From positions 1 through 64,000 of the forward strand of contig NZ_NMQV01000011.1 of NCBI RefSeq assembly GCF_002234375.1: a stretch of 64,000 nt of DNA, given 5' to 3'. The position numbers were made by a program, and so were the translations under genes. Source of the DNA: Pseudomonas fluvialis (lineage in GTDB: Bacteria > Pseudomonadota > Gammaproteobacteria > Pseudomonadales > Pseudomonadaceae). Below, one piece after another: positions 29,368-38,013 of the stretch. The notes beneath the pieces were generated by a model. That model made no database searches and was not told where the DNA came from. It saw only the letters and a program-made list of their open reading frames with translations. Positions within the stretch are counted from its first letter, which is position 1. Each line of letters opens with the position of its first letter.

Positions 29368-30303
29368 TCAGGGCTGCTCACGGCAGCGCCCAGGCAGGTA
29401 TTTGTCACTGATCTGCTCGCTACGGCACTGCCACTCCAGACGACCATCGGCCTGGGGCTGGGCCACCAGTAGCAGTTGCTGGCCGGCCAGCGTCGTGCCG
29501 GCCAGGGTGATATGCAGCGTGCCACTCTCCGCGTCCAGCTCGATACGCTGCACGCTGTCCGGCAAGGGCGTGGCAAAGCCCGCTTCGGCCAGGCTGGACG
29601 GTAGTTGCTGCTGTCGGTAGTAGTAGCTGCTCACCACCACACTGGCGGAGCGCCCCAGCACTTCGGCCTGGGCGACCCGGGCACGCTGACTGTAGTCGTG
29701 ATACGCCGGAATGGCGATCGCCGCCAGAATACCGACGACGGCTACGCAGAACACCGCCAGGATCAGGAACAGCGCCGCATGACTGGTACCACCATTGGCC
29801 GCCAGCAAGGCGAACTGGCGCTGGGGATCGGTGCTGCTGGCTCTGGCTTCGGCAATCTTGCGCTGACAGGCACGGTAGTACCAGGCATTGGCATACAAGG
29901 GCGGCAGCAGCAGGATGGCTAACAGGTAAAGCAGGTACCCCAGTCCGATCACGCTGCCGGCGGCTTCACCCGCCGCGACACCCAGCAGCCCCAGCAGCAA
30001 CATCAGCACGTAGGGCAGGCTGAAATAGGCCAGCCCGTGCAGCCACAGCTTGCGATACAGCAGCCAGTAGAAGGAGATAAAGAAGGCCGGCCAGTGCCAG
30101 CTGATACCTGCCTTGCCGGCGGCATCAAAACGCTGGAACTGGCGCAAGTAATAGGCGCTATGACGCGGCCCGATCACCGCGCGATACCACTCCTCCCGCT
30201 CTGCCGCGGGCGATACAGGCTGACTGTCCAGCGGCTGACCGCAGGACGAGCAAAAACGCGCTGCCGGCATTTGCCGGCTGGCGCAATGGTTACATAGCGT
30301 CAT
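29368..30303 (-). CDS. Zinc-ribbon / DUF2628 / pilin-like chimeric membrane protein
   Basis: This 311-residue protein combines three parts. Residues 4-21 form a zinc ribbon (C4-x2-C7...C18-x2-C21). Residues 60-145 are a DUF2628-like membrane region with three hydrophobic segments ([20 protein letters not shown] at 69-88 is its hallmark). Residues 176-311 look like a type IV pilin: a long hydrophobic helix ending [20 protein letters not shown], then a beta region closing with WQC (C293) and KYLPGRC (C307), the pilin disulfide loop. The prepilin peptidase site is absent and the helix is internal, so it cannot be a normal pilin. Its function is unknown. It precedes no obvious partner except the small membrane protein upstream. 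Confidence 0.78.
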   Translation of the reverse strand: MTLCNHCASRQMPAARFCSSCGQPLDSQPVSPAAEREEWYRAVIGPRHSAYYLRQFQRFDAAGKAGISWHWPAFFISFYWLLYRKLWLHGLAYFSLPYVLMLLLGLLGVAAGEAAGSVIGLGYLLYLLAILLLPPLYANAWYYRACQRKIAEARASSTDPQRQFALLAANGGTSHAALFLILAVFCVAVVGILAAIAIPAYHDYSQRARVAQAEVLGRSASVVVSSYYYRQQQLPSSLAEAGFATPLPDSVQRIELDAESGTLHITLAGTTLAGQQLLLVAQPQADGRLEWQCRSEQISDKYLPGRCREQP

Positions 30304-30354
30304 GTGAACATCCCTGTCAGGTAGCAGGCCCGCGCCTCGGAGGGCGCACAGGCC

Positions 30355-30675
30355 TTACAGTGCCGCCGGCGTATCAGCGTGACAACGCACGGCACGCTTG
30401 CGCTTGTCGACCAGCACGCCGGAAAGCCCCTTCTGCTTGGTATCGAACAGAACCAGCACACCGTCGATGCACTGGGCAACCTGCTGGGCAGGCTCATGAG
30501 ACACCTTGTAGTCCTGGCCGGGAATGGTTTTGAGGAAGGTGTAATCGGCCAGCAGCAGGGCATCTTCTTCCTTGGCGATATGCAGGTAGCCGTAGTACCA
30601 CAAAGCGGCCACGGTGGCCGCGACTGTCGCCACGGCGGTCAGGATGCAAGGGATCAGGTTACGCTCTTCGGTCAT
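30355..30675 (-). CDS. Small inner-membrane protein, unknown
   Basis: This 106-residue protein has one N-terminal membrane segment (about 7-31, IPCILTAVATVAATVAALWYYGY) and a soluble domain of about 70 residues with two cysteines (about 69 and 98). I do not recognise the family. It lies 51 bases upstream of the zinc-ribbon/pilin chimera and 11 bases downstream of the lipoprotein hydrolase, so it is probably in one transcript with both. The ribosome site is weak. Confidence 0.65.
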   Translation of the reverse strand: MTEERNLIPCILTAVATVAATVAALWYYGYLHIAKEEDALLLADYTFLKTIPGQDYKVSHEPAQQVAQCIDGVLVLFDTKQKGLSGVLVDKRKRAVRCHADTPAAL

Positions 30676-30686
30676 CGTCGGATCAC

Positions 30687-31565
30687 TTAATGCGGATGGT
30701 CGGGATTGGCTATTTCACCCAGGCGCCGCAGGCCACGATAGCCCTGCGGGTCCTCCAGGTAACGCAGCATCACCTCGCGCCACACGGGCTCGGCGAACGT
30801 CTGCACATGCTCACCGCGGGTAGGCTGGAAGACCCGCGGCGGCTGCGCAGCCTGATACAGCTGCACGCCGTTGGCAAGCGGCACCACCGCATCATCCGGG
30901 CTGTGGTAGATGAGAATGGGCAAGCCCTGCAGGTGTTCGATGGCATAAGCGGCGCTTTCCTGCTCGGGCAAAAGCCAGGACAACGGGTACTGCAAGGCCC
31001 AGGTCAGCCAGTGACTGCCCAGCGCATGCCGGGCCACGCCGCGATAGCTGGCCGGCACGCCATCCAGCAGCAAGGCCTGCAGACGCTGGCGCTGTTCGGC
31101 ATGCTCGGCCAGGTAACGTACTGCCAGCGCGCCACCCAGGCTCTGGCCGAGCACGACCAGCGGCTTGCCCTGCACGTCCGGCGCCTGCGCCAGCCAGGCA
31201 AAGGCGGCCTCGATATCCTGGTACACCGCCGGCAGACTCGGTTGTCCGGCGGACAGGCCATAGCCCCGGTAATCGAGCATCAGCACCTGATAACCCTGGG
31301 CCGGCAACCAGGCCACCCCCTGCAGGTGCCAGGCCAGGTTGCCACCATTGCCATGCAGGTGCAGCACCGTGCCACGCGGCGCCACCCCCGGCGCCGCGGG
31401 CAGCCACCAGGCATGCAGGCGCGTGCCATCGGCCGCCTGCAAATACACATCGCGATAGTCCAGCTGCAGTACCGCCGGGGTCACCGGCAGCCCCGCCTGC
31501 GGGTAGAACAGCCACTGGCTGCAGCCACCCAGCAACAGGCACAGCCCCAGCAGCAGGCTGCGCAT
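30687..31565 (-). CDS. Alpha/beta hydrolase lipoprotein
   Basis: This 292-residue serine hydrolase has a lipoprotein signal peptide with lipobox LLGGC (Cys 15), so it is anchored in the envelope. The alpha/beta hydrolase core shows the oxyanion motif LHLHGNGGN, LDYRGYGLS, the nucleophile elbow GQSLGG and a late YHSPDDAVV (Asp) and EHVQ (His) to complete the triad. It resembles the YfhR/BEM46-type subfamily. ATG 31565 overlaps the stop of the AIM24-type gene by one base; the longer upstream start lies inside that gene. Confidence 0.85.
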   Translation of the reverse strand: MRSLLLGLCLLLGGCSQWLFYPQAGLPVTPAVLQLDYRDVYLQAADGTRLHAWWLPAAPGVAPRGTVLHLHGNGGNLAWHLQGVAWLPAQGYQVLMLDYRGYGLSAGQPSLPAVYQDIEAAFAWLAQAPDVQGKPLVVLGQSLGGALAVRYLAEHAEQRQRLQALLLDGVPASYRGVARHALGSHWLTWALQYPLSWLLPEQESAAYAIEHLQGLPILIYHSPDDAVVPLANGVQLYQAAQPPRVFQPTRGEHVQTFAEPVWREVMLRYLEDPQGYRGLRRLGEIANPDHPH

Positions 31566-32311
31566 CACTTGCCGCCGGCGCGCACTTCCTCGCGCGCCTT
31601 GTAGGTCGCCTCGTAGATACGCTCGGCCAGGCGCGAGAACGGCAGGCTCTGGATCCACACCGTGCCGGTGCCGCGCAAAGTGGTCAGAAGAATACCCTCG
31701 CCACCGAACAGCATGCTCTTGAGACCGCCGGCCAGGGCGATGTCGTAGTCGATGCCGGCACTGAAGGCCACCAGGCAGCCGGTATCCAGACGCAGCGTCT
31801 CGTTGCGTAACTCCTTGCGAATCACCGTACCGCCGGCATGCACGAAAGCCAGGCCGTCACCTTCGAGCTTTTGCAGAATGAACCCCTCACCGCCGAAAAA
31901 ACCGGCACCCAGGCGCTTGCTGAAGCTGATGCCGATCTGCGTACCGTAAGCCGCGCAGAGAAAGGCATCCTTCTGGCAGATCAGTTTGCCGCCGACCTGG
32001 CCAAGCTCGATGGGCACCACGCTGCCCGGGTAAGGCGCAGCGAAGCCCACCCGTTGCCGGCCCTGGCCGTGGTTGCTGAAATGCGTCATGAACAGCGACT
32101 CACCGGTCAGCAGACGCTTACCGGCGCCCCATAACTTGCCCAGCACACCATTGGCCGAACCATCGCCCATGCGCGTTTCGAAACGGATGCCCTCGGTCAT
32201 GTAGTTCATCGCCCCGGCCTCGGCGATCACCGTCTCGCCGGGGTCGAGAATGATCTCCACGGTCTGCGCCGAGGAGCCGAGAATTTCATAGTCGAGTTGA
32301 TGGCTGGGCAT
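31565..32311 (-). CDS. TIGR00266/AIM24 family protein
   Basis: This 248-residue protein belongs to the AIM24 (TIGR00266) family: the start [35 protein letters not shown] is characteristic, followed by GLGGEG-type turns including FGGEGILL near the end. The beta-rich repeat fold is predicted to bind or scaffold something at the membrane, but the function is not established. It overlaps the downstream hydrolase start by one base. Confidence 0.88.
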   Translation of the reverse strand: MPSHQLDYEILGSSAQTVEIILDPGETVIAEAGAMNYMTEGIRFETRMGDGSANGVLGKLWGAGKRLLTGESLFMTHFSNHGQGRQRVGFAAPYPGSVVPIELGQVGGKLICQKDAFLCAAYGTQIGISFSKRLGAGFFGGEGFILQKLEGDGLAFVHAGGTVIRKELRNETLRLDTGCLVAFSAGIDYDIALAGGLKSMLFGGEGILLTTLRGTGTVWIQSLPFSRLAERIYEATYKAREEVRAGGK

Positions 32312-32340
32312 GGAAGTAACCTTGGGTTAGCGGCAAGCCA

Positions 32341-32366
32341 CAAGCGTGCAGGGAGTTAAACGCTTG
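32341..32366 (-). terminator. Inverted repeat after the QEGLA gene
   Basis: CAAGCGT and ACGCTTG form 7-bp arms with a 12-base loop, just after the stop of the 429-residue QEGLA protein. It has no T tract. The CAAGCC/CAAGCG sequence is also seen near 63095, so it may be a short dispersed repeat rather than a terminator. Confidence 0.35.
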
Positions 32367-32372
32367 CAGCTG

Positions 32373-33662
32373 CTAGAGGATGTTCGCGTAGTCCGCCTCG
32401 ATGCGTTCCAGGCTCAGGTGGTTGAGAAAGTTGGAAAAACACATCCAGGCTGATAGCGCATTGAGATCACGAAACTGTGGCGGCAGGTACAGGGGGGGCA
32501 CCACGATGCCCTCATCGACCAGCTGGCGCAGCGCACGCATGTCCTCCAGGGTGGTTTTGCCACAGAACAGCAGGGGAATCTGCTCCAGCTTGCCCTTGCG
32601 CACCGCCAGCTGGATGTAGTTGTAAATCAGGATGAAGCCCTTCAGATAGGACAAATCCTTGGTGAAGGGCAAGCCGTCGGGCAACGAGCCGCGAAACACC
32701 CGGCTGCTGTTGGCGTAGCTGTCTTCGGCGGAGAAACCCTGCTCCAGGAAGAAGCGGTAGATTTCCAGGAAATCTGCGCCCTCCTCGGCCATGTGGATGG
32801 CCCGGGTACGGTTGGTCAGCTTGCGCAGGCGCGACGGATAGGAGGCAAAGGTAATCACCTCCATGAGAATCGCCAGGCCTTCCTGGGTCACCGTCGACGA
32901 GGGCGGTCCTTTGGCGAGGAAGGTACAAATCGGCTGGTTGAGGCCATTCAGCGTGGTTCCCACATGCACCATGCCCTCATGTACCTCAAGAGCCCGCACA
33001 TCGCGCTCATTGAAGCGCGCATCGCTACGCAGCTTGATGTAGTCGGCACCGGCCGCGGCATCGGCGAGAATGCCGTCGGACACCATGACACGCACCGTAT
33101 CGTCACCGAACAACGCCGACAGCCGCTGCTGCAGCAGGTTGACCGCCTGACTGGCGTCGAGGGTTTTCGCTTCATCGACCAGGTCACCGCGTGCGGCGAT
33201 GGCATTCAGGTAATCGCTGAGCATCAGTCCCAGGTCAGCCAGGGTCGGGTCGCCGGCATGGAAGGCATCGGTCGCAGCGCCATACAACTCCTGGGAGATC
33301 AGGCCGAAATCCGCCGTACCCCGGCCTTCGAGCATGCGAATGACCATGCGGTATTCCTTGCACATGCGTCGCATGATCTGCCCCACCGGGCTGAACTGGC
33401 CGAGCTGGCTGGTGATATCCCGCTCGATGGCCTGCAACTCCTGCTTCTTCGCCGCCGGGTCGAAACCCAGCGGGCGAGCCAGGTAGTAGTCGCGATCCAC
33501 CGCCGGCAGCGCCTGCGCCCCCTGGGCAAAGAAGCCCTCACGTACGCCATCGTCCCACTTCACCGCATCCAGTATGCGAATCGGCACCTGCGCGGCGACG
33601 ATACGCTCGGAAAGCCGGCGAATGCTCAGCTGATAATCATCCAGTCCGCTCGTCGCCGCCAT
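32373..33662 (-). CDS. DUF1704 'QEGLA motif' metallopeptidase-like protein
   Basis: This 429-residue protein is the family annotated as flavohemoglobin expression-modulating QEGLA-motif protein (TIGR02421, DUF1704). It contains an HExxxH zinc motif, HEGMVH (about residues 226-231), and TQEGLAIL (about 256-263), whose Glu would be the third ligand, as in the eukaryotic MATCAP tyrosine carboxypeptidases. This suggests a cytoplasmic peptidase, though the bacterial substrate is unknown to me. No signal peptide is seen. It is preceded by a lipoprotein gene 17 bases upstream in the same direction. The link with flavohemoglobin comes from the family name; no flavohemoglobin is in the window. Confidence 0.88.
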   Translation of the reverse strand: MAATSGLDDYQLSIRRLSERIVAAQVPIRILDAVKWDDGVREGFFAQGAQALPAVDRDYYLARPLGFDPAAKKQELQAIERDITSQLGQFSPVGQIMRRMCKEYRMVIRMLEGRGTADFGLISQELYGAATDAFHAGDPTLADLGLMLSDYLNAIAARGDLVDEAKTLDASQAVNLLQQRLSALFGDDTVRVMVSDGILADAAAGADYIKLRSDARFNERDVRALEVHEGMVHVGTTLNGLNQPICTFLAKGPPSSTVTQEGLAILMEVITFASYPSRLRKLTNRTRAIHMAEEGADFLEIYRFFLEQGFSAEDSYANSSRVFRGSLPDGLPFTKDLSYLKGFILIYNYIQLAVRKGKLEQIPLLFCGKTTLEDMRALRQLVDEGIVVPPLYLPPQFRDLNALSAWMCFSNFLNHLSLERIEADYANIL

Positions 33663-33679
33663 GCGCCTACCCTGCCTGT

Positions 33680-34219
33680 TCAGTCCGCGCGACGCTGGAA
33701 GCGCGCCACTTCGACGAACAACCCGGCATTGGCCGGATCGTCCAGATAGCCCAGCACTTCATGCAGCGGGCTGGCAATGGCCAGTCCCTCGCCTTCCTCG
33801 GTGTCGAAGGGCGAACCGGCCAGGCGTCCCTCTTCGACATCGCGCATGACGCGTTCGATATCCAGGCTGAACAGCACCAGCTCATTGCCCCGCGTCAGTT
33901 CGAACCCCAGCCAGGCATGCCGTCCGCCCAGGCGTTCGGGCAATTCGGCGCTGAGGTACCAGCGACGGCCATGGTGGCGCACGGTAAAGGGATACTCCTC
34001 GAACTTGTCGTCATCATCGGCCAGGCGTGCGCGATAGCGTTGTGCACCCGCATGACTGATGGACAGGTACTGGCTTTCGCCCCACTCGTTCTGTCGCTGC
34101 CAGTCACCCAGCAAAGGCATGGGCGCGGCCTCCTCGGGCGGAATACCCTGCTCGAACGACACCAGGCAACCGCCCAGCAGTGCCAGGCAACACAGACACA
34201 ACACACGCCATACGTGCAT
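33680..34219 (-). CDS. Lipoprotein of unknown function
   Basis: This 179-residue protein starts at ATG 34219 (MHVWRVLCLCCLALLGGC), with AAGGAG eight bases upstream. The lipobox LLGGC places the modified Cys at residue 18. The mature part has a short acidic segment (ADDDDKFEEYP) and alternating beta strands with WYLSAELPE and HAWLGFELTRG. I do not recognise the family. It precedes the QEGLA gene by 17 bases and is probably cotranscribed. Confidence 0.75.
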   Translation of the reverse strand: MHVWRVLCLCCLALLGGCLVSFEQGIPPEEAAPMPLLGDWQRQNEWGESQYLSISHAGAQRYRARLADDDDKFEEYPFTVRHHGRRWYLSAELPERLGGRHAWLGFELTRGNELVLFSLDIERVMRDVEEGRLAGSPFDTEEGEGLAIASPLHEVLGYLDDPANAGLFVEVARFQRRAD

Positions 34220-34354
34220 GGCACGCTCCTTGGAAAGACCAGGCCGGAAGCTCATGCGCCCACCACCAGGCGCCTGGCGATGATCTTGGCGGGCGCCCCC
34301 GGCCGCCGTCAACCATCAGCCGCAAGCGTTTGTCCGGGGCGTGTACTGCTGCCT

Positions 34355-34389
34355 AAAACGCAACAGCCCGCCAAGAAGGCGGGCTGTTG
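34355..34389 (-). terminator. lysS terminator
   Basis: A perfect 12-bp stem, CAACAGCCCGCC with GGCGGGCTGTTG, and a five-base loop lie 17 bases after the lysS stop. On the minus strand it is followed by CGTTTT. This is a strong intrinsic terminator. Confidence 0.85.
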
Positions 34390-34405
34390 TGAGACTGCAG
34401 GCGAC

Positions 34406-35923
34406 TCAGTGTTCCGGACGCATGTGCGGGAACAGGATGACGTCACGGATCGACGGCGAGTTGGTCAGCAGCATCACCAGGCGATCGATGCCGATGCCTT
34501 CACCGGCCGTCGGCGGCATGCCGTATTCCAGGGCACGCACGAAGTCGGCGTCGTAATGCATGGCCTCGTCATCACCGGCGTCCTTCTCGGCTACCTGCGC
34601 GTGGAAACGCTCGGCCTGGTCTTCGGCATCATTCAGCTCGGAGTAGGCATTGGCGATCTCGCGGCCGCCAATGAACAGTTCGAAGCGGTCGGTGACGTTG
34701 GGGTTCTGGTCGTTGCGCCGGGCCAGCGGCGAGACCTCGAAGGGGTACTCGGTGATGAAGTGTGGCTGCTCCAGCTTGTGCTCGACCAGCTCCTCGAAAA
34801 TCATCACCTGCAGCTTGCCCAGACCTTCGTGGCCGAGCAGCTTGGCACCGGCCTGCTTGGCGATGGCACGGGCCTTCTCGACATCATTGAGGTCTTCGGC
34901 GGTGATCTGCGGGTTGTACTTGAGGATCGAGTCGAACACCGACAGGCGCGCAAACGGCTCACCGAAGTGGAACACCTTGTCGCCGTACGGCACGTCGGTG
35001 CTGCCCAGCACCGCCAGGGCCAGCTCGCGGAACAGCTCCTCGGTGAGGTCCATGTTATCGCGGTAGTCGGCATAAGCCTGGTAGAACTCCAGCATGGTGA
35101 ACTCGGGATTGTGCCGGGTCGACACGCCCTCGTTGCGGAAGTTGCGGTTGATCTCGAAGACCTTCTCGAAGCCACCGACCACCAGGCGCTTGAGGTACAG
35201 CTCCGGGGCGATGCGCAGGAACATCTGCATGTCCAGGGCATTGTGGTGAGTTTCGAACGGCTTGGCCGCGGCACCGCCGGGAATGGTCTGCAACATCGGC
35301 GTTTCCACTTCGAGGAAGCCCCGCTCATTGAGGAAGCGGCGGATGTGTGCAATTACCTGGGAGCGTACGCGGAAGGTCTGGCGCACGTCTTCGTTCATGA
35401 TCAGGTCGACATAGCGCTGGCGGTAGCGTTGCTCGGTGTCGGTCAGGCCGTGGAACTTGTCCGGCAGCGGACGCAGCGACTTGGTCAGCAGGCGCACGCT
35501 GTGCATGTAGACGTACAGGTCACCCTTGCCGGAACGCGCCAGGGTGCCTTCGGCGGCAATGATGTCGCCGAGGTCGAAATGCTTGACCGCCTCCAGCTGC
35601 TCGGCCGGCAGGGTCTTGCGGTCGACATACACCTGCAGGCGACCCGAGGTGTCCTGGATCACCATGAAGGCGCCACGGTTAAGCATAATGCGCCCGGCAA
35701 CCTTGACCGGAATGGCGGCCGCTTCCAGCTCTTCCTTGCTCTTCTCCGCATACTGTTTCTGCAGGTCGGCACACAGGCTGTCGCGGCGGAAATCGTTGGG
35801 AAAGGCATTGCCCTGCTCACGCACGGCGGCCAGCTTTTCCTTACGCTGGGCAACCAGCTTGTTTTCTTCGTGCTGCCGCTCTTCGTGGGAAAGGCTGGAC
35901 TGGTCGAGGTGTTGGTCGCTCAT
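34406..35923 (-). CDS. lysS: Lysyl-tRNA synthetase, class II
   Basis: LysS charges tRNA-Lys. The 505-residue length equals the usual bacterial enzyme. It has an OB-fold anticodon-binding domain (about 60-175, with [19 protein letters not shown]), motif 2 ([22 protein letters not shown]) and motif 3 ([20 protein letters not shown]). It lies downstream of prfB, the same order as in E. coli, with 121 bp between. Confidence 0.97.
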   Translation of the reverse strand: MSDQHLDQSSLSHEERQHEENKLVAQRKEKLAAVREQGNAFPNDFRRDSLCADLQKQYAEKSKEELEAAAIPVKVAGRIMLNRGAFMVIQDTSGRLQVYVDRKTLPAEQLEAVKHFDLGDIIAAEGTLARSGKGDLYVYMHSVRLLTKSLRPLPDKFHGLTDTEQRYRQRYVDLIMNEDVRQTFRVRSQVIAHIRRFLNERGFLEVETPMLQTIPGGAAAKPFETHHNALDMQMFLRIAPELYLKRLVVGGFEKVFEINRNFRNEGVSTRHNPEFTMLEFYQAYADYRDNMDLTEELFRELALAVLGSTDVPYGDKVFHFGEPFARLSVFDSILKYNPQITAEDLNDVEKARAIAKQAGAKLLGHEGLGKLQVMIFEELVEHKLEQPHFITEYPFEVSPLARRNDQNPNVTDRFELFIGGREIANAYSELNDAEDQAERFHAQVAEKDAGDDEAMHYDADFVRALEYGMPPTAGEGIGIDRLVMLLTNSPSIRDVILFPHMRPEH

Positions 35924-35982
35924 TGCGGGTCGTCCCGGTCAAATCATCGTTCTTGAAAGGTCACTGCACAGTTCAAGCGGGG

Positions 35983-35998
35983 GCCTCCACCTGGAGGC
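35983..35998 (-). repeat. Hairpin in prfB-lysS gap
   Basis: GCCTCC-ACCT-GGAGGC forms a 6-bp stem. It is enclosed by a wider pair, TTCAAGCG (35972-35979) and CGCTTGAA (36025-36032). No T tract follows, so lysS is likely read through from prfB at least partly. Confidence 0.45.
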
Positions 35999-36044
35999 TC
36001 ACCCGCTGCAGCGTGCAGCTTATCGCTTGAAGCATGCGCCTGCT

Positions 36045-37140
36045 TTAGAGGCCCTGTTTCAGACTGGCCTCGAGGTAGCCATCGAGGTCGCCATCGAGCA
36101 CTTTCTGGCAGTCACTGCGCTCGACACCGGTACGCAGATCCTTGATGCGCGAGTCATCCAGCACATAGGAACGGATCTGGTGCCCCCAGCCGATGTCCGA
36201 CTTGCTGTCTTCCAGGGCCTGCGAGGCGGCGTTGCGCTTCATCATTTCCAGCTCGTACAACTTGGCCCGCAGCATTTTCATGGCAGTGTCCTTGTTGGCG
36301 TGCTGGGAGCGTTCGTTCTGGCAGGCCACCACGGTGTTGGTCGGCACGTGGGTGATACGCACCGCCGAGTCAGTGGTATTGACGTGCTGACCACCGGCGC
36401 CGGAGGAGCGGTAGGTGTCGATGCGCAGGTCGGCCGGGTTGATCTCGATTTCCACCTTGTCGTCGATCTCGGGCGAGACGAACACCGCCGAGAACGAGGT
36501 GTGGCGACGCGCGCCGGAGTCGAACGGGCTCTTGCGCACCAGGCGGTGCACGCCGATCTCGGTGCGCAGCCAGCCAAAGGCATACTCGCCCTTGATGTGC
36601 ACGGTGGCGCCCTTGATGCCGGCGACTTCGCCTTCAGACAGTTCGATGATGGTGGCATCGAAGCCGCGCTTGTCGGCCCAGCGCAGGTACATGCGCAGCA
36701 GGATATTGGCCCAGTCCTGAGCCTCGGTACCGCCGGAACCGGCCTGGATATCCAGGTAGCAGTTGTTGGGGTCCATCTCGTGGCTGAACATGCGGCGGAA
36801 TTCCAGCTTTTCAAGGATTTCGCGCAGACGTTCCACTTCGGCGACGATATCCTTCACCGCGCCTTCGTCGTTCTCTTCGGCAGCCATTTCCAGCAGATCC
36901 CTGGAATCGGCCAGACTGCCGGTAAGGTCATCGATGGTCTCGACAATCTGCGCCAGCATGGCGCGCTCACGGCCCAAGGCCTGGGCGTACTCGGGCTTGT
37001 TCCAGACGCCGGCGTCTTCCAGCTCGCGGTTTACTTCGATCAGGCGATCATGCTTCTGATCGTAGTCAAAGATACCCCCGAATGGACTGGGTGCGTTCGG
37101 TGAGGTCCTTGATGCTGTTGAGGATCGGATTGATTTCCAT
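36045..37140 (-). CDS. prfB: Peptide chain release factor 2, programmed +1 frameshift
   Basis: RF2 releases peptides at UGA and UAA. Translation begins at ATG 37140 and runs 24 codons ([18 protein letters not shown]...) to an in-frame TGA at 37066-37068. A +1 shift then continues at GAC (37067-37065) for 340 residues, giving 364 in total, the family's normal length. The shift product has the release-factor tripeptide SPF ([11 protein letters not shown]) and the catalytic GGQ (GAGGQHVN). Low RF2 lets the ribosome shift at the UGA, so expression is self-limiting. The gene is split only in appearance; it is intact. Confidence 0.97.
37065..37080 (-). promoter_or_regulatory. RF2 recoding (frameshift) site
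   Basis: On the minus strand the run CGGGGGTATCTTTGAC holds the internal Shine-Dalgarno-like G-rich element, the slippery CTT and the UGA. This is the classical arrangement, with three bases between the G-run and CTT. Confidence 0.95.
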
Positions 37141-37209
37141 GGCGGGATACTCGCTGCACGCTATTGCAAAAGCCGGCGAGTATACCCGAGCGCGCCGCGC
37201 CCGGGCAGT

Positions 37210-37239
37210 CCTGTACGTCGCCGGGCGGCGACGTACAGG
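37210..37239 (-). terminator. Hairpin after the DUF533 gene
   Basis: A perfect 13-bp stem, CCTGTACGTCGCC with its complement, has a GGGC loop and lies 7 bases after the DUF533 stop. There is no T tract on the minus strand, so it may stabilise the mRNA end rather than terminate strongly before prfB. Confidence 0.6.
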
Positions 37240-37246
37240 TAGACTT

Positions 37247-37954
37247 TCAGGCCTGTCCGAGCTGCTGAACCTGGGCCTCCAGGGCGCTCTTCAGTTCCGG
37301 AGCCAGTTGCAGCTGGCGAGCCAGTTCATCCAGATAGGCACGCTCCATGAAATGCTCCTCATCAACCATCAGCACGCTGGCCAGGTAGACCTCGGCAGCC
37401 ATTTCCGGCGTCGTCGCGGCGGCAGCTACTGCAGCCGGATCCAGCGGGCGGTTGAGTTCCTGCTCCAGCCAGCGCTGCAGTTGCAGGTCGTTACCACTGA
37501 GCTTGGTCATTTCTTCCTCGATCAACGCGCGCTCGCGGGCATCGACATGCCCATCGGCCTTGGCCGCCGCCACCAGCGCCTTGAGAATCGCCTGGCTGTG
37601 CAGCTCGGCCTGCGGTGCCGGCAGACGATCGACGGTCTGCGGCTCGCGCGCCGGCGCACTGCCGGCCTGCTGCGCCTGCCAGTTGCCATAGGCCTTGTAG
37701 GCCATCACGCCGAGCGCCGCTAGGCCCCCGTAGGTCAGCGCCTTGCCACCGAACTTGCGGGCCTTCTTGTTGCCCAGCAGCAGGCCCAGCGCACCGGCGG
37801 CCAGCGCACCACCGGCCGCACCACCCAGCAGGCTGCCCAGCGGCGAGGCGCCCTGCCCGGCTCCGCCGGCCGGTTGGTTATTGCCCAGGCCATTTTGTTG
37901 CAGCAATTGCTGTCCGGACTTGAGCAGTTGATCGAGCAAACCGCGGGTATTCAT
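37247..37954 (-). CDS. DUF533 (YebE-like) membrane protein
   Basis: This 235-residue protein has a Gln/Gly-rich N terminus, a glycine/alanine-rich hydrophobic stretch (about 35-75, GSLLGGAAGGALAAGALGLLLG), and a C-terminal TerB-like helical domain with KALVAAAKADGHVDARERALIEEEM, an EF-like acidic turn. This is the DUF533/YebE arrangement. ATG 37954 (MNTRGLLDQLLKSG) is preferred to an upstream start with no family match. It is an inner-membrane protein of unknown role, linked to envelope stress in other species. Confidence 0.85.
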   Translation of the reverse strand: MNTRGLLDQLLKSGQQLLQQNGLGNNQPAGGAGQGASPLGSLLGGAAGGALAAGALGLLLGNKKARKFGGKALTYGGLAALGVMAYKAYGNWQAQQAGSAPAREPQTVDRLPAPQAELHSQAILKALVAAAKADGHVDARERALIEEEMTKLSGNDLQLQRWLEQELNRPLDPAAVAAAATTPEMAAEVYLASVLMVDEEHFMERAYLDELARQLQLAPELKSALEAQVQQLGQA

Positions 37955-38013
37955 GGATATGCAGCTCCTGAAGGACAAAGGCTAAACGTAGCGCACTAAA
38001 ACCCGCCAGACAG

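Noticed and set aside
33761..35956. 731-residue plus-strand frame opposite lysS and the lipoprotein
   Set aside because: It spans two well-supported minus-strand genes and has no recognisable domain.
37066..37068. prfB as a pseudogene because of an in-frame TGA
   Set aside because: The TGA is part of the programmed +1 frameshift site with all its elements, and the downstream frame is intact.
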